Of a DNA stretch of 64,000 bases, positions 32,896-45,586 are shown in pieces (the stretch's first letter is position 1; every line of letters begins with the position of its first letter). The stretch covers positions 806,001 to 870,000 of the forward strand of contig NZ_SCKT01000001.1 in NCBI RefSeq assembly GCF_014155765.1, read 5' to 3'. The position numbers and the translations under genes are program-made. A model generated the notes under the pieces. It did not search any database. It worked only from the letters and a program-made list of their open reading frames with translations, and was not told where the DNA came from. Source of the stretch: Pantoea dispersa. Lineage in GTDB: Bacteria; Pseudomonadota; Gammaproteobacteria; Enterobacterales; Enterobacteriaceae.

Positions 32896-34242
32896 TCAGC
32901 GGTAGCGTTTTATCGGGCTATTTTGATCCTGTTCAGCAAGCCAGGCGAGTTTTTCACCAATCTTGCTTTCAAGGCCACGATTGGTGGGTTGATAGTAGCG
33001 CGTCTGCGCCATTTCCGGCGGGAAAAACACCTCGCCGGCCGCATAGGCATTGGGTTCGTCATGCGCGTAACGGTACTCTTTGCCGAGGCCCATTTCTTTC
33101 ATCAGCTTCGTCGGTGCATTGCGCAGATGTTCCGGCACATCGTAATCCGGGAACTCACGTGCATCACGCATCGCCGCTTTGAAGGCGGTATAAACAGCAT
33201 TGCTTTTTGGCGCGCAGGCCAGATAAACAATTGCCTGGGCAATTGCACGTTCCCCTTCCGCAGGCCCGACGCGGGTAAAACAATCCCATGCGGCAATTGC
33301 TACCTGCATGGCGCGCGGATCAGCATTACCGACATCTTCCGAAGCAATCGCCAGCAGCCGCCGCGCCACGTACAGCGGATCGCCACCGGCAGTGATGATG
33401 CGCGCGTACCAGTAAAGCGCCGCATCCGGGGCTGAACCACGAACCGATTTGTGCAGTGCCGAGATGAGATCGTAAAAGCGGTCGCCTTTGTTATCGAAAC
33501 GCGCCGCGCGTTCACCCGACACTTCATTCAGCAGCTGAGGCGTTAGCTCCCGCTGTCCCTGCGCATTGAGCTCAGCCATATCGGCCATCATTTCCAGCGT
33601 ATTCAGTGCGCGTCGTGCATCACCATTGACCAGTTCAGCGATCATGCGCCGGGTATTGTCCGGTAACAGAATATCGCTGTCGCCGTAACCGCGCGTTTTA
33701 TCCTGCATCGCCTGATCCAGCACCTGTTCGATATCCGCGCTGGTCAGCGATTTAAGCAGATAAACGCGGGCGCGCGACAGCAGTGCCGAGTTCAGTTCAA
33801 AGGAGGGATTTTCCGTGGTTGCGCCAATGAAGGTGATGGTGCCATCTTCAATGTGTGGCAGAAACGCATCCTGCTGGCTCTTGTTGAAGCGATGCACCTC
33901 ATCAACAAACAGAATAGTGCGACGCCCCACCTGGCGATTCTGCCGCGCGCGCTCAATGGCCTCGCGGATCTCTTTAACGCCGGAAGTCACCGCTGAAATG
34001 CGTTCGACGTCGGCTTTGCCGTAATGCGCGATAATCTCCGCCAGCGTGGTTTTACCGGTCCCCGGCGGTCCCCATAAGATCATGGAGTGCAGCTGACCCG
34101 CCTCAATAGCGCGCGGCAACGGCTTACCGGCCGCGAGCAGATGCTGCTGACCAATATATTGCTGCAGCGTCGCTGGCCGCATACGCGCAGCCAGCGGTCT
34201 GAACTCATTTGACGGTGCAAAATCCAGCGACAGGTTACTCAC
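32896..34242 (-). CDS. rarA: Replication-associated recombination protein RarA
   Basis: AAA+ ATPase of the RarA/MgsA/WRNIP1 family acting at stalled forks and gaps. The start is the GTG at 34242 ([14 protein letters not shown]), with GAGG five bases upstream, giving 448 residues (E. coli 447); a GTG two codons earlier is possible. Walker A GPPGTGKT lies near residue 59, Walker [17 protein letters not shown] near 110, and a sensor-1 region [12 protein letters not shown] follows. It begins within 10 nt of the lolA stop, so the two are probably co-transcribed. Confidence 0.97.
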   Translation of the reverse strand: MSNLSLDFAPSNEFRPLAARMRPATLQQYIGQQHLLAAGKPLPRAIEAGQLHSMILWGPPGTGKTTLAEIIAHYGKADVERISAVTSGVKEIREAIERARQNRQVGRRTILFVDEVHRFNKSQQDAFLPHIEDGTITFIGATTENPSFELNSALLSRARVYLLKSLTSADIEQVLDQAMQDKTRGYGDSDILLPDNTRRMIAELVNGDARRALNTLEMMADMAELNAQGQRELTPQLLNEVSGERAARFDNKGDRFYDLISALHKSVRGSAPDAALYWYARIITAGGDPLYVARRLLAIASEDVGNADPRAMQVAIAAWDCFTRVGPAEGERAIAQAIVYLACAPKSNAVYTAFKAAMRDAREFPDYDVPEHLRNAPTKLMKEMGLGKEYRYAHDEPNAYAAGEVFFPPEMAQTRYYQPTNRGLESKIGEKLAWLAEQDQNSPIKRYR

Positions 34243-34249
34243 CCTCACC

Positions 34250-34861
34250 TCACTGACGTTGATCGTCCACCGTTACCCCTTTTGGCGGCGTAAAGGTGAA
34301 TTTATCCGGGCTGATAGCGCCGTTTTTCTGGCTCTTCAGCTGATAGTTGCTGCGCTGTCCATCCTGCTCGATCGCGCTGAACTGATTGATGGTGCCTGCG
34401 GAAGTGACATTGATGGTGAACTGTTTCAGGTTGCCATCGCTGCTTTTAGGCGTCAGCTCAAAATTATCACCCTGCTGCTTAATGTTGTACTGCTGCCAGT
34501 CAGAGGGCTGGTTACGCGCAATCAGCATAAACGGCGTGTTGCTGGTGGCATTCTGCAGCAGGCTTACGCTCGCCTGTTCCACAAAAGGATTATAGAACCA
34601 CAGATTTTTACCGTCGGAGATAATCACGCTTTCGTCCGGTGCAGTCATGTGCCAGTTAAACAGGCTCGGACGTTTTACCCACAGTTCGCCTTCGCCGTCC
34701 TGCACATTTGCGCCGCTACCGTCAGTCACCTTCTGACTGAAGCTGGCATGGAAGCTGTTCACTTTATTAAGGCGCTGCTGCAGATCGCTGGAAGCATCCG
34801 CCAGGGCAGAAGAAGCAACAAAACCGGCCAGCAGGCCACAGGCAATAACGCGAAATTTCAT
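34250..34861 (-). CDS. lolA: Outer-membrane lipoprotein carrier protein LolA
   Basis: Periplasmic chaperone that carries lipoproteins from LolCDE to LolB. It has 203 residues from the ATG at 34861 ([22 protein letters not shown]), with a signal peptide cleaved near residue 21. Conserved stretches are [28 protein letters not shown] and [14 protein letters not shown]. An in-frame ATG at 34882 has a good AGGA site and cannot be excluded; it would extend the signal peptide by seven residues. It lies between ftsK and rarA, the standard order. Confidence 0.96.
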   Translation of the reverse strand: MKFRVIACGLLAGFVASSALADASSDLQQRLNKVNSFHASFSQKVTDGSGANVQDGEGELWVKRPSLFNWHMTAPDESVIISDGKNLWFYNPFVEQASVSLLQNATSNTPFMLIARNQPSDWQQYNIKQQGDNFELTPKSSDGNLKQFTINVTSAGTINQFSAIEQDGQRSNYQLKSQKNGAISPDKFTFTPPKGVTVDDQRQ

Positions 34862-34990
34862 CTGATACGATTCCTTATTCATGGTTTCCTGACACTTACT
34901 GCATTAACCGTAGTCGCCGCTCCGTCAGTTCGACAGGAGAAAAAGCCGAAAGCTCCCAATGATATGGGGATCGGACCACAGATAAACAAC

Positions 34991-35010
34991 GGGCCAGTTT
35001 ACACTGGCCC
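34991..35010 (-). terminator. Hairpin after ftsK
   Basis: An 8-bp perfect stem GGGCCAGT (34991-34998) pairs with ACTGGCCC (35003-35010) around a 4-nt loop, 25 nt after the ftsK stop. The minus-strand continuation GTTGTTTATC is only partly U-rich, so termination may be incomplete before lolA. Confidence 0.55.
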
Positions 35011-35034
35011 GGCATAACACTGCGGAGAAAAGTC

Positions 35035-38000
35035 TTACATTTCGTGAGGTGGCGGTGACAGCACTTCACGGTTACCGTTGTGACCTGGCTCCGAGACAAT
35101 GCCCTGCGCCTCCATCTGTTCGATAATCCGCGCCGCGCGGTTGTAGCCAATACGGAACTGGCGCTGCACGCCGGAGATCGACGCGCGGCGTTTCTCCACC
35201 ACGAACGCCACCGCCTGGTCAAACAGCGGATCCAGCTCTTCATCGCCGTCCAGGCCGCCAGCACCGCTTTCACTCTCTTCACCGGCGGTGATGCTGTCGA
35301 TGTACTGCGGTCGCCCACGCGCTTTCCAGTCCTGCACGACTGCATGCACTTCCTGGTCACGCACAAAGGCGCCGTGAACACGTACCGGCATGGAGGAGTT
35401 AGGTGGCATGTAAAGCATGTCACCCATACCCAGCAGGGATTCCGCACCGCCCTGATCGAGAATGGTACGCGAGTCAATTTTACTGGATACGGTAAAGGCG
35501 ATACGCGTCGGAATGTTGGCTTTAATCAGGCCGGTAATCACATCCACCGACGGACGCTGGGTAGCCAGCACCAGGTGAATACCTGCGGCACGGGCTTTCT
35601 GTGCCAGGCGCGCGATTAGCTCTTCGACCTTCTTGCCCACCGCCATCATCAGGTCAGCAAACTCATCAACCAACACCACAATGTACGGCAGTTTTTCCAG
35701 CACCGGCGGCGTGGTGTCCATGCTGTCGCCCGGTTTCCAGAACGGGTCCGGAATTGGCCGGCCCATCGCGGCCGCCTGCTCGATCTTCTCGTTATAGCCA
35801 GCCAGATTACGCACGCCCAGCGCAGACATCAGCTTATAGCGGCGCTCCATTTCGACCACACTCCAGCGCAGCGCGTTGGCCGCGTCTTTCATGTCGGTGA
35901 CCACTTCCGTCAGCAGATGGGGAATGCCCTCATACACTGACAGCTCGAGCATTTTCGGGTCGATCATGATAAAGCGCACTTCTTCCGGCGTGGCTTTATA
36001 CAGCATGCTGATGATCATGGTGTTGACGCCAACCGACTTACCGGAACCGGTGGTACCGGCCACCAGCAGGTGCGGCATCTTCGCCAGATCGGCCACCACG
36101 GGCTGACCAGAAATATCTTTACCCAGCACCACCGACAGCGGCGAAGGGTTGTCTCGGAACTTATCGCAGTCCAGCACCTCACGCAGATAGACGGTCTGAC
36201 GATGTTTATTGGGGAGTTCGAGGCCGACATAAGGCTTGCCCGGAATCACCTCAACCACACGCACCGCAACGGCAGAGAGCGAACGTGCCAGGTCACGCGA
36301 CAGGTTAGAAATACGTGCCGCCTTGACGCCCGGCGCCAGATCCAGCTCAAAGCGGGTGATTACCGGCCCCGGAGAGATACCCACCACTTCGGCTTTCACG
36401 CGGTAATCCGCCAGACGCGCTTCAACCAGACGCGCGGTCTGTTCCAGTGCGAACATATCCACCGGCTCCTCTTCCGCCGGCGGCGACGTCAGCAGATCCA
36501 GCGTCGGCAGCGGCGTGGAAGGTTTCTCCAGCGGCTGTTCGTGACGTACCAGGAAGGGGTGGAACAGGCTGTCCTGCGCAGGGGCGACAGGCTTCGGCGT
36601 TTCAGCCGGCGCGGCGTAAACCTCGTCGTCTGGCGTTGACCACGGGCTGGTTTCCTCACTCAGCGATGCGGGTACCGCCGGCTCAGGTGCCGCTGGCTGC
36701 TGCCACTGGGCCGGAGCGTCCGGCTCTGGCGTGGCGGCAATGGTAAACAGCGGTTCGCTCGGCGTGTCATCAACCAGATCTTTCATCGGAGAGAAATCAA
36801 ACGCGGCTGAGGTATCCAGATTAAATACCGGCGCGCTCTCCTGCTCAGGCTGGCTGTAACGCTGTTGCTGCTGCTGAGCAAACTGCTGCGCCAGCTGGGC
36901 CTGCTGCAGCGCCTCTTCATCTTCTTCCTCTGCCGGCTGCTGCTGCCAGCTGTCGCCGTACCGCTGCTGCTGCTGCGAATGGAACGCTTCGCGCAGCTGG
37001 GCTTCCTGCAGCGCAGCGTTATCATCATCGTGCGGCTGTGGCACTTGCCAGCTGGCGCTGATTTCTGGCTGCTGCTGGTCGGCCTCTTCACGGGCCTTCT
37101 CTTCTGCCATGCGTTGCGATGGCAGTTTGATACCGTATGAGGCCAGCTCACGCCGGGTTGGCAGCTTAACTTTGTTAGGACGCGGCAGTTCCGGGCCGAT
37201 GCCCTGTTTCACCTGCGGGTTGTAATCGCGCTCCGGCACCACATCAAAGGCTGGCGTGTAAGCCGCAGAGCGGGCAGCAGCGGCGGCCGTCGCTGAACCG
37301 AGTGCGGCAGCGGCTGCCGTATTCAGCGGTGTGGCGGCCTGATCGGCACTCTGCCAGTTACCCATGCGCGGGCCATCGTCTTCTTCAGCAAGCGAGAAGG
37401 CGTCGGCGGCCGGTGACGCAGGCACTTCGAAGCGATATAACGGGGGAGCCGCTGGCGTGGGTTCTGCTGGCGGAATAGCTGGCGCCGCAGGCGCACTGGC
37501 AACGGCTGCCGATGCCGGGACAGCCGCAGCCAGCTGTGACGGCGCAGGTTGTGAAGCTACGTTTACCGCCGGTGCGGATGGTTCAGGCGCAGCGACGGCC
37601 GGCGCCTGACGTGCGGCGTCACTGGTGGCGGCCAGCGCAGCCGCGGTAGCCGCACTGGCTTTCGCCAGCAGGGGATCCTCGCTGGCCACTTCAGCCACAG
37701 GTTCCGCTACCTGTCGGGGCTTAGCCAGCAGTACGTCATCTTCGTCGTCCTGAGCCGGCGCAGCGCGCAGTGGCGGAACCGCGTCGTCGGGGTGCGCCTC
37801 GTCGTAGTCGTCTTCTTCCTGCCAGGGTTCATCATGGCGCGAGCGGTTGCTGGCAAAGGTCAGCACGCCCATCACCACGCTGCCGATCTTCTCGGCAATC
37901 GCCAGCCAGGACCAGCCGGTATAAAGCGTGATACCCGCCGCCCAGACGCACAGCAGCGTCAGCGTGCCACCGGCACCGCTGAACCACGGCGCCATCGCAT

Positions 38001-38454
38001 TGCTCACCAGGCTGCCAATTACGCCGCCGGAGGCAAAATACCAGATATCGTCCACGTTCAGCGCAGCCAGTCCGCAGGTAGTCACCACCAGCGCCAGCAC
38101 GCCAATCAGCCGCAGGCCCACCGCAAAATAGTCGATGTAATCCTGGCGATCGCGCTGACGGAAGGTGATCCAGCACAGACCAATAATCACTGGCGGAATG
38201 GCGTAGGCCATCACACCAAAAATAAACAGCAGGGTATCGGCCAGCCATGCGCCCACGCTGCCGCCCAGATTGTGGATCGGCTCGTGCCAGGCGGTTTGTG
38301 ACCAGCTGGGATCGGAGGGATTAAAGCTAACCAGCGACACCATCAGATAGATGGCAAACAAGGCCACCAGGATGAGCAACGCTTCCAGCAGCCGACGTCC
38401 GCTGCTCAGTGGTTGTAATGAAACGTCTTTATCTTCTGTATATTCCTGGCTCAA
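35035..38454 (-). CDS. ftsK: DNA translocase FtsK
   Basis: Septal DNA pump coordinating division, dimer resolution at dif and terminus segregation. It has 1139 residues (E. coli 1329; the difference is in the linker). It starts at a TTG ([12 protein letters not shown]) with GGAGAG upstream. Four or five membrane helices occupy residues about 24-185. A long Ala/Pro/Gln/Glu-rich linker (about 200-690) follows. The motor has Walker [10 protein letters not shown] near 798 and Walker [13 protein letters not shown] near 930, and the DNA-reading gamma winged helix is at about 1070-1139 ([21 protein letters not shown]). A 34-residue duplication sits in the linker near 478-540. Confidence 0.98.
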   Translation of the reverse strand: MSQEYTEDKDVSLQPLSSGRRLLEALLILVALFAIYLMVSLVSFNPSDPSWSQTAWHEPIHNLGGSVGAWLADTLLFIFGVMAYAIPPVIIGLCWITFRQRDRQDYIDYFAVGLRLIGVLALVVTTCGLAALNVDDIWYFASGGVIGSLVSNAMAPWFSGAGGTLTLLCVWAAGITLYTGWSWLAIAEKIGSVVMGVLTFASNRSRHDEPWQEEDDYDEAHPDDAVPPLRAAPAQDDEDDVLLAKPRQVAEPVAEVASEDPLLAKASAATAAALAATSDAARQAPAVAAPEPSAPAVNVASQPAPSQLAAAVPASAAVASAPAAPAIPPAEPTPAAPPLYRFEVPASPAADAFSLAEEDDGPRMGNWQSADQAATPLNTAAAAALGSATAAAAARSAAYTPAFDVVPERDYNPQVKQGIGPELPRPNKVKLPTRRELASYGIKLPSQRMAEEKAREEADQQQPEISASWQVPQPHDDDNAALQEAQLREAFHSQQQQRYGDSWQQQPAEEEDEEALQQAQLAQQFAQQQQQRYSQPEQESAPVFNLDTSAAFDFSPMKDLVDDTPSEPLFTIAATPEPDAPAQWQQPAAPEPAVPASLSEETSPWSTPDDEVYAAPAETPKPVAPAQDSLFHPFLVRHEQPLEKPSTPLPTLDLLTSPPAEEEPVDMFALEQTARLVEARLADYRVKAEVVGISPGPVITRFELDLAPGVKAARISNLSRDLARSLSAVAVRVVEVIPGKPYVGLELPNKHRQTVYLREVLDCDKFRDNPSPLSVVLGKDISGQPVVADLAKMPHLLVAGTTGSGKSVGVNTMIISMLYKATPEEVRFIMIDPKMLELSVYEGIPHLLTEVVTDMKDAANALRWSVVEMERRYKLMSALGVRNLAGYNEKIEQAAAMGRPIPDPFWKPGDSMDTTPPVLEKLPYIVVLVDEFADLMMAVGKKVEELIARLAQKARAAGIHLVLATQRPSVDVITGLIKANIPTRIAFTVSSKIDSRTILDQGGAESLLGMGDMLYMPPNSSMPVRVHGAFVRDQEVHAVVQDWKARGRPQYIDSITAGEESESGAGGLDGDEELDPLFDQAVAFVVEKRRASISGVQRQFRIGYNRAARIIEQMEAQGIVSEPGHNGNREVLSPPPHEM

Positions 38455-38573
38455 GAGAACTCTCCAGGTGCCTGTAAATTAAGAAGGCAACAGCGCCAGG
38501 CTTGCCTGACGCTGGTCCTGTATGAATTCACAGGAGTGTACCGAAATCCTGCAAGCTTTGCACCTGCCCTGCG

Positions 38574-39068
38574 TTACCGGGTCTTAATCACCAGACGATT
38601 GCTCTGTTTGACCTCTTCCATCACCACGTAGGTACGGGTGTCGTTGACGCCCGGCAGGCGCAGCAAGGTCTCACCCAGCAGTTTACGGTAGGCGGACATA
38701 TCCGGCACGCGGGTTTTCAACAGGTAGTCAAAGTCACCGGAAACGAGGTGACATTCTTGAGTTTCCTCAAGTTTTTGTACAGCGGCGTTAAATTGTTCAA
38801 ACACATCTGGCGCGCCGCGATTCAGAGTAATCTCAACGAATACCAGCAGTGAAGCATCGAGATAGTGCGGGTTCAGCTGCGCGGTGTAGCCCAGAATGAA
38901 ACCCTGACGTTCCAGGCGACGTACGCGTTCAAGACAAGGTGTTGGCGAGAGGCCGACACGTTTTGAAAGCTCAACGTTGGAAATACGACCGTCTTTCTGC
39001 AGTTCATTCAGAATATTTCTGTCGATCCGATCCAGATCTTTTCCGGGGCGTTTCTTGTTGTCTACCAT
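38574..39068 (-). CDS. lrp: Leucine-responsive regulatory protein Lrp
   Basis: Global feast/famine regulator that binds DNA as octamers and senses leucine. It has 164 residues from the ATG at 39068 (MVDNKKRPGKDLDRID), the E. coli length; a longer frame adds 13 leader residues. The N-terminal helix-turn-helix (NVELSKRVGLSPTPCLERVRRLE) and the C-terminal RAM domain (HLVSGDFDYLLKTRVPD) are nearly invariant. It is preceded by a long structured leader and is divergent from trxB. Confidence 0.99.
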   Translation of the reverse strand: MVDNKKRPGKDLDRIDRNILNELQKDGRISNVELSKRVGLSPTPCLERVRRLERQGFILGYTAQLNPHYLDASLLVFVEITLNRGAPDVFEQFNAAVQKLEETQECHLVSGDFDYLLKTRVPDMSAYRKLLGETLLRLPGVNDTRTYVVMEEVKQSNRLVIKTR

Positions 39069-40555
<1,487 letters not shown>

Positions 40556-40585
40556 GTTGTTAATTATCTGATCATAATTGCACTG

Positions 40586-40612
40586 AGGCGGCCACTTTTG
40601 GTCGCCTTTTTT
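40586..40612 (+). terminator. Rho-independent terminator after trxB
   Basis: Stem AGGCGGCCA pairs with TGGTCGCCT (one G-U pair) around a short loop and is followed by T-rich sequence. Confidence 0.85.
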
Positions 40613-40700
40613 ATCGCCTGCGTGCTACAGTTCTGCCACCCGTCTGTCCGGCATTTAGCGTCGGATTTTGCCTCTCGTCACGGTGATCAAACGGCTTCGC

Positions 40701-42473
40701 ATGAACAAATCACGGCAACACGAACTGCTGCGCTGGTTACGCCAGCAACGTCATCATGGCGCACGCAGCCTGCGACTGGCTTCGCTGGCAGGTTTTGCTG
40801 CGGCGTTAATTCTCATCGCCCAGGCCTGGCTACTGGCCTCCCTGCTGCAAAAACTGCTGGTGGAACAGCAACCCCGCGCTGAACTGGTGAGTGATTTCCT
40901 GTTACTACTGCTGTGCTTCGCACTGCGCGCCGCGCTGCACTATGGTCGTGAGATGGCCGGTTTCAGGGCTGGCGTGGCGATTCGCCGTGCACTGCGGCAA
41001 CAGGTGCTGGACCGGCTGAACGCGCTCGGTCCGGCCTGGATTCAGGGCAAACCGGCCGGGAGCTGGGCAACGCTGCTGCTGGAACAGATTGAAGAGATGC
41101 AGGAGTATTACGCGCGCTATCTGCCGCAGATGTCGCTGGCGGTGTTTGTGCCCTGCGCCATCCTGATCGCCATTTTCCCGATAAACTGGGCTGCCGGACT
41201 GATTCTGCTGGCGACCGCGCCGCTGATTCCGCTGTTTATGGCGCTGGTCGGCATGGGTGCGGCCGATGCCAACCGGCGTAATTTTCTTGCGCTGGCGCGT
41301 CTGAGCGGCGATTTCTATGACCGTCTGCGCGGACGCGAAACGCTGCGCCTGTTTCACCGCGCGGACGCTGAGCAGCAGGCGATTGCCGCCACTACGCAGG
41401 ATTTTCGTCAGCGCACCATGGAAGTGCTGCGCCTCGCCTTTCTCTCCTCTGCGGTGCTGGAGTTTTTCGCCTCGCTGGCGATTGCCGTGGTCGCGGTCTA
41501 TTTCGGCTTCTCGTACCTGGGTGAACTCAATTTTGGCCACTACGGCACCGGCGTGACGCTGTTTGCCGGTTTCCTCGCGCTGATTCTTGCTCCCGAATTT
41601 TTCCAGCCGCTGCGCGATCTTGGCACCTTTTACCATGCCAAAGCGCAGGCGGTGGGCGGCGCAGACGCGCTGGATACCTTCCTGCGCGAAACGCCCCAGC
41701 ACGCGCCGCAGGCGGCCACGCAAACGCTGGATGCTGACGCGCCATTCTCCCTCCGGGCGCAGGATCTGGTGATCATGACCGCTACCGGCGAGGCGCTGTC
41801 ACAGCCGCTGAATTTCAGCCTTACTCCCGGTCAGCGCGTGGCGCTGGTCGGGCAAAGCGGCGCCGGAAAAAGTGCGCTGATGAATGTCCTGCTCGGTTTT
41901 CTGCCCTACCAGGGTTCACTGTGCATTAACGGCCAGGAACTGCGCGACATCAGCCGCAGCAGCTGGCAGCAGCAGCTGGCCTGGGTAGGACAAAATCCGC
42001 AGCTGCCGGCGGCGACGCTGCGTGACAATCTCCAGCTCACTGACACGCCGGTGGACGAGGCCACGCTGACCGCCGTGCTGCAGCGCGCTGGCGTCAGCGA
42101 ATTTTTGTCGCGTCTGCCGCAGGGGCTGGATACGCCAGTTGGCGATGGCGGCATCGGCCTGTCCGTTGGGCAGGCACAGCGCATCGCCGTTGCGCGGGCG
42201 CTGCTGAAACCGGCCCGCCTGCTGCTGCTGGACGAACCGGGATCCGGGCTCGACAGCCAGAGCGAGCAGCACGTGATGGGCGCGCTACAGCAGGCCGCAC
42301 AGCAGCAAACCACGTTAATGATTACCCATCAGCTGCACGCCCTCGACCAGTGGGATGAAGTGTGGGTGATGCAGGCCGGACAACTGGTGCAGCAGGGCCA
42401 CTGGCAACAGCTGATCGCAGAAGCCGGCCCGCTGCGCGAGCTGGCGCAGCATCGTCAGAAGGAGATTGCCTGA
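40701..42473 (+). CDS. cydD: Heterodimeric ABC exporter subunit CydD
   Basis: With CydC it exports cysteine and glutathione to the periplasm and is needed for cytochrome bd assembly. It has 590 residues from the ATG at 40701 (MNKSRQHELLRWLRQQ), matching E. coli; an upstream in-frame start lacks conservation. Six membrane helices precede the nucleotide-binding domain: Walker A GQSGAGKS near 384, the degenerate-looking but family-typical signature LSVGQ near 486, and Walker B LLLLDEPGSGLD near 505. Its stop overlaps the cydC start. Confidence 0.97.
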   Translation: MNKSRQHELLRWLRQQRHHGARSLRLASLAGFAAALILIAQAWLLASLLQKLLVEQQPRAELVSDFLLLLLCFALRAALHYGREMAGFRAGVAIRRALRQQVLDRLNALGPAWIQGKPAGSWATLLLEQIEEMQEYYARYLPQMSLAVFVPCAILIAIFPINWAAGLILLATAPLIPLFMALVGMGAADANRRNFLALARLSGDFYDRLRGRETLRLFHRADAEQQAIAATTQDFRQRTMEVLRLAFLSSAVLEFFASLAIAVVAVYFGFSYLGELNFGHYGTGVTLFAGFLALILAPEFFQPLRDLGTFYHAKAQAVGGADALDTFLRETPQHAPQAATQTLDADAPFSLRAQDLVIMTATGEALSQPLNFSLTPGQRVALVGQSGAGKSALMNVLLGFLPYQGSLCINGQELRDISRSSWQQQLAWVGQNPQLPAATLRDNLQLTDTPVDEATLTAVLQRAGVSEFLSRLPQGLDTPVGDGGIGLSVGQAQRIAVARALLKPARLLLLDEPGSGLDSQSEQHVMGALQQAAQQQTTLMITHQLHALDQWDEVWVMQAGQLVQQGHWQQLIAEAGPLRELAQHRQKEIA

Positions 42474-44203
42474 TGCGCACGTTACTGCCTTTCCTGCGCC
42501 TGTATCGCCGCCATCCGTGGCGTTTAGGTCTTGGCGTGGTGCTGGCGATTGTCACGCTGCTCGCCAGCATCGGCTTGCTGACGCTGTCCGGCTGGTTTCT
42601 TGCTGCCTCTTCGCTGGCTGGCGTCGCCGGCTTGTACAGCTTCAATTACATGCTGCCCGCAGCTGGTGTGCGTGGCGCGGCAATCACCCGCACCGCCGCG
42701 CGCTATTTTGAACGGCTGGTGAGCCACGACGCCACTTTCCGCGTGCTGCAGCATCTGCGCGTCTTTACCTTCAGCCGGCTGATGGCGCTGGCACCGGCGC
42801 AGCTGGCGCGCTTTCGTCACGGCGAACTGCTGAACCGCTTTGTCAGCGATGTTGATACCCTCGACCATCTCTATTTACGCGTTATTTCTCCACTGCTGGG
42901 TGCGGCGGTGGTGATTGTGGTGGTGACCTGTGGCCTGGCGCTACTCGATATGCGACTGGCGCTGCTGCTTGGGGCGATCATGTTGCTGACGCTGCTGCTG
43001 ATGCCGCCGCTTTTCTGGCGACTCGGCGCGCGCACCGGCGCGCAGATTGCCCGTTACCAGGCTCGCTGGCGCCTGCAACTGACGCACTGGCTCAGCGGAC
43101 TGGCCGAGCTGCAGATTTACGGCGCGGCGGCGCTGTGGCGACAGCGGCTGGATCAGGAAGAACGTGCGTGGCAACAGGCGCAGCAGCAGCAACACCGGCT
43201 GCAGGCGGTGGCGCAGAGCCTGCTTACGTTGATCGCCGGCAGTACCGTTACGCTGCTGCTGTGGCTGGCCGCCAGCGGCGTCGGCACCAATAGCACACCG
43301 GGTGCACTGATTGCCCTGTTTGTGTTTTGCGCGCTGGCCGCGTTTGAAGCGCTGGCACCGGTGGCCGGCGCATTTCTGCCACTGGCGCAGGTGACGCACG
43401 CGGCGCAGCGCGTGCAGGAGATCATCGATCAACCGCCAGCCATTCACTTCCCGACACAACCGGTCGCGACGCAGCGCGGCCTCAGCCTGACGCTGGAACA
43501 GATCGATTTCAGCTATCCGCAACGGCCAGAAGCAGTACTGCACAACTTCTCCCTGACGTTAGCAGCCGGTGAACATCTGGCGCTGCTAGGCCCGACCGGC
43601 TGCGGAAAATCCAGCCTGCTGGCGCTGATCACGCGCGGCTGGGAAGCGCAGCGCGGCACGATTCGCCTGAACGGGATTGATCTGGCGGCGTGGGACGAAG
43701 CCAGCCTGCGTCAGCGCATCAGCGTTGTCACGCAGCGCGTCCATCTGTTTAGCCAGACGCTGCGCGCTAATCTGCTGCTGGCAGCACCACAGGCCAGCGA
43801 TGCACAGCTGATTGACGTACTGCAGCAGGTTGGGCTGGCGCATCTGACGCAGCACAGCGAAGGACTGAATGCGTGGATGGGTGAAGGCGGCCGGCCGCTG
43901 TCCGGCGGTGAACTGCGCCGGCTGGCGATTGCCCGTGCGCTGCTGAACGATGGCGACCTGTGGCTGCTGGATGAGCCGACCGAAGGTCTGGATGCCGCGA
44001 CCGAGCAGCAGATTCTCACGTTACTACAGCAGGTTAGCCAGGGAAAAACGCTGATCATGGTGACGCATCGCCTGAGCGGACTGGAAAAAATGGATCGCAT
44101 CTGTGTGCTTGACGGTGGGCAGATTATCGAATCCGGCAGCCATGACGAATTAATCTCAAAAGCGGGACGCTACTGGCGTTTCCAGCAGCGCTTTGCGCTA
44201 TAG
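42473..44203 (+). CDS. cydC: Heterodimeric ABC exporter subunit CydC
   Basis: Partner of CydD. The ATG at 42473 overlaps the cydD stop (TGATG) and has AAGGAG nine bases upstream; the longer frame from 42362 lies inside cydD and is not used. It has 576 residues (E. coli 573). The N-terminus is [19 protein letters not shown]. Walker [10 protein letters not shown] is near 373, the signature [16 protein letters not shown] near 475 and Walker [11 protein letters not shown] near 497. Six membrane helices are intact. Confidence 0.98.
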   Translation: MRTLLPFLRLYRRHPWRLGLGVVLAIVTLLASIGLLTLSGWFLAASSLAGVAGLYSFNYMLPAAGVRGAAITRTAARYFERLVSHDATFRVLQHLRVFTFSRLMALAPAQLARFRHGELLNRFVSDVDTLDHLYLRVISPLLGAAVVIVVVTCGLALLDMRLALLLGAIMLLTLLLMPPLFWRLGARTGAQIARYQARWRLQLTHWLSGLAELQIYGAAALWRQRLDQEERAWQQAQQQQHRLQAVAQSLLTLIAGSTVTLLLWLAASGVGTNSTPGALIALFVFCALAAFEALAPVAGAFLPLAQVTHAAQRVQEIIDQPPAIHFPTQPVATQRGLSLTLEQIDFSYPQRPEAVLHNFSLTLAAGEHLALLGPTGCGKSSLLALITRGWEAQRGTIRLNGIDLAAWDEASLRQRISVVTQRVHLFSQTLRANLLLAAPQASDAQLIDVLQQVGLAHLTQHSEGLNAWMGEGGRPLSGGELRRLAIARALLNDGDLWLLDEPTEGLDAATEQQILTLLQQVSQGKTLIMVTHRLSGLEKMDRICVLDGGQIIESGSHDELISKAGRYWRFQQRFAL

Positions 44204-44235
44204 TCTATGCGTTTAGCCTGAGGGTGACCGACGCC

Positions 44236-44928
44236 ATGAGACTGGTACAACTTTCCCGGGATTCGCTCAATTTCCCGCCGCCGGAGATGGCGCTGCGTGA
44301 GCCAAACGGCCTGCTGGCCATGGGTGGCGATCTCTCCCCTGCCCGCCTGATGAATGCCTATCAGCGCGGTATTTTTCCGTGGTTTTCGCCCGGCGATCCA
44401 ATTTTATGGTGGTCACCAGATCCACGCGCGGTCCTGCTGCCGGAGTCGTTTCATCTCAGCCGCAGCATGGCGCGCTTCCATCGCCGTTCGCCCTATCGCG
44501 TCACCATGAATCACGCCTTTGCTCAGGTGGTGGAAGGTTGCGCCAGCGGGCGTCAGGAAGGCACCTGGATCACCTTTGAAGTGAAACGCGCCTGGCTGCG
44601 CCTGTATGAGCTGGGCCATGCGCACTCAATTGAAGTCTGGCAGGATCAACGTCTGGTTGGCGGCATGTATGGTCTGGCGCTCGGACAGATTTTTTGCGGC
44701 GAGTCGATGTTCAGCCGGGCGGAAAATGCCTCTAAAACCGCGCTATGGGTTTTCTCACAGCACTTTATTGCGCATCAGGGACGGCTGATCGATTGTCAGG
44801 TGCTGAATCCGCATACCGCCTCGCTGGGCGCAGTTGAAATTCCGCGCGTCGATTATCTGCAATACGTGCAAACGCTGGCCTGGCAACCGGTGCAGGCCGG
44901 CTGCTGGCAAACACAAACCCTTTTTTGA
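44236..44928 (+). CDS. aat: Leucyl/phenylalanyl-tRNA--protein transferase
   Basis: Adds Leu or Phe to the N-terminus of proteins with basic N-terminal residues, making them N-degron substrates for ClpS-ClpAP. The start at 44236 ([17 protein letters not shown]) matches the family, with GAGGGTG upstream; 230 residues. [27 protein letters not shown] and [20 protein letters not shown] are conserved. clpA and clpS lie just beyond infA, so the pathway is clustered. Confidence 0.98.
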   Translation: MRLVQLSRDSLNFPPPEMALREPNGLLAMGGDLSPARLMNAYQRGIFPWFSPGDPILWWSPDPRAVLLPESFHLSRSMARFHRRSPYRVTMNHAFAQVVEGCASGRQEGTWITFEVKRAWLRLYELGHAHSIEVWQDQRLVGGMYGLALGQIFCGESMFSRAENASKTALWVFSQHFIAHQGRLIDCQVLNPHTASLGAVEIPRVDYLQYVQTLAWQPVQAGCWQTQTLF

Positions 44929-45493
<565 letters not shown>

Positions 45494-45536
45494 GTTGTTG
45501 CACTCGCCTCGCGTTTGCTGATGTAAACTAAGCGCG

Positions 45537-45573
45537 AAAAAAAAGGCCGGATTTTAATCCGGCCTTTTTCTTA
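45537..45573. terminator. Bidirectional terminator between infA and clpA
   Basis: A 30-bp perfect palindrome (45540-45569, core GGCCGGATT/AATCCGGCC) has T tracts on both strands (TTTTTCTT on plus, eight T on minus). It serves both converging genes. Confidence 0.95.
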
Positions 45574-45586
45574 TCTGCGCACCCGC

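Noticed and set aside
37260-37680. Ala-rich repetitive DNA in ftsK as a possible mobile or CRISPR-like repeat
   Set aside because: It is the coding low-complexity linker of FtsK with no regular spacer pattern and no break in the reading frame.
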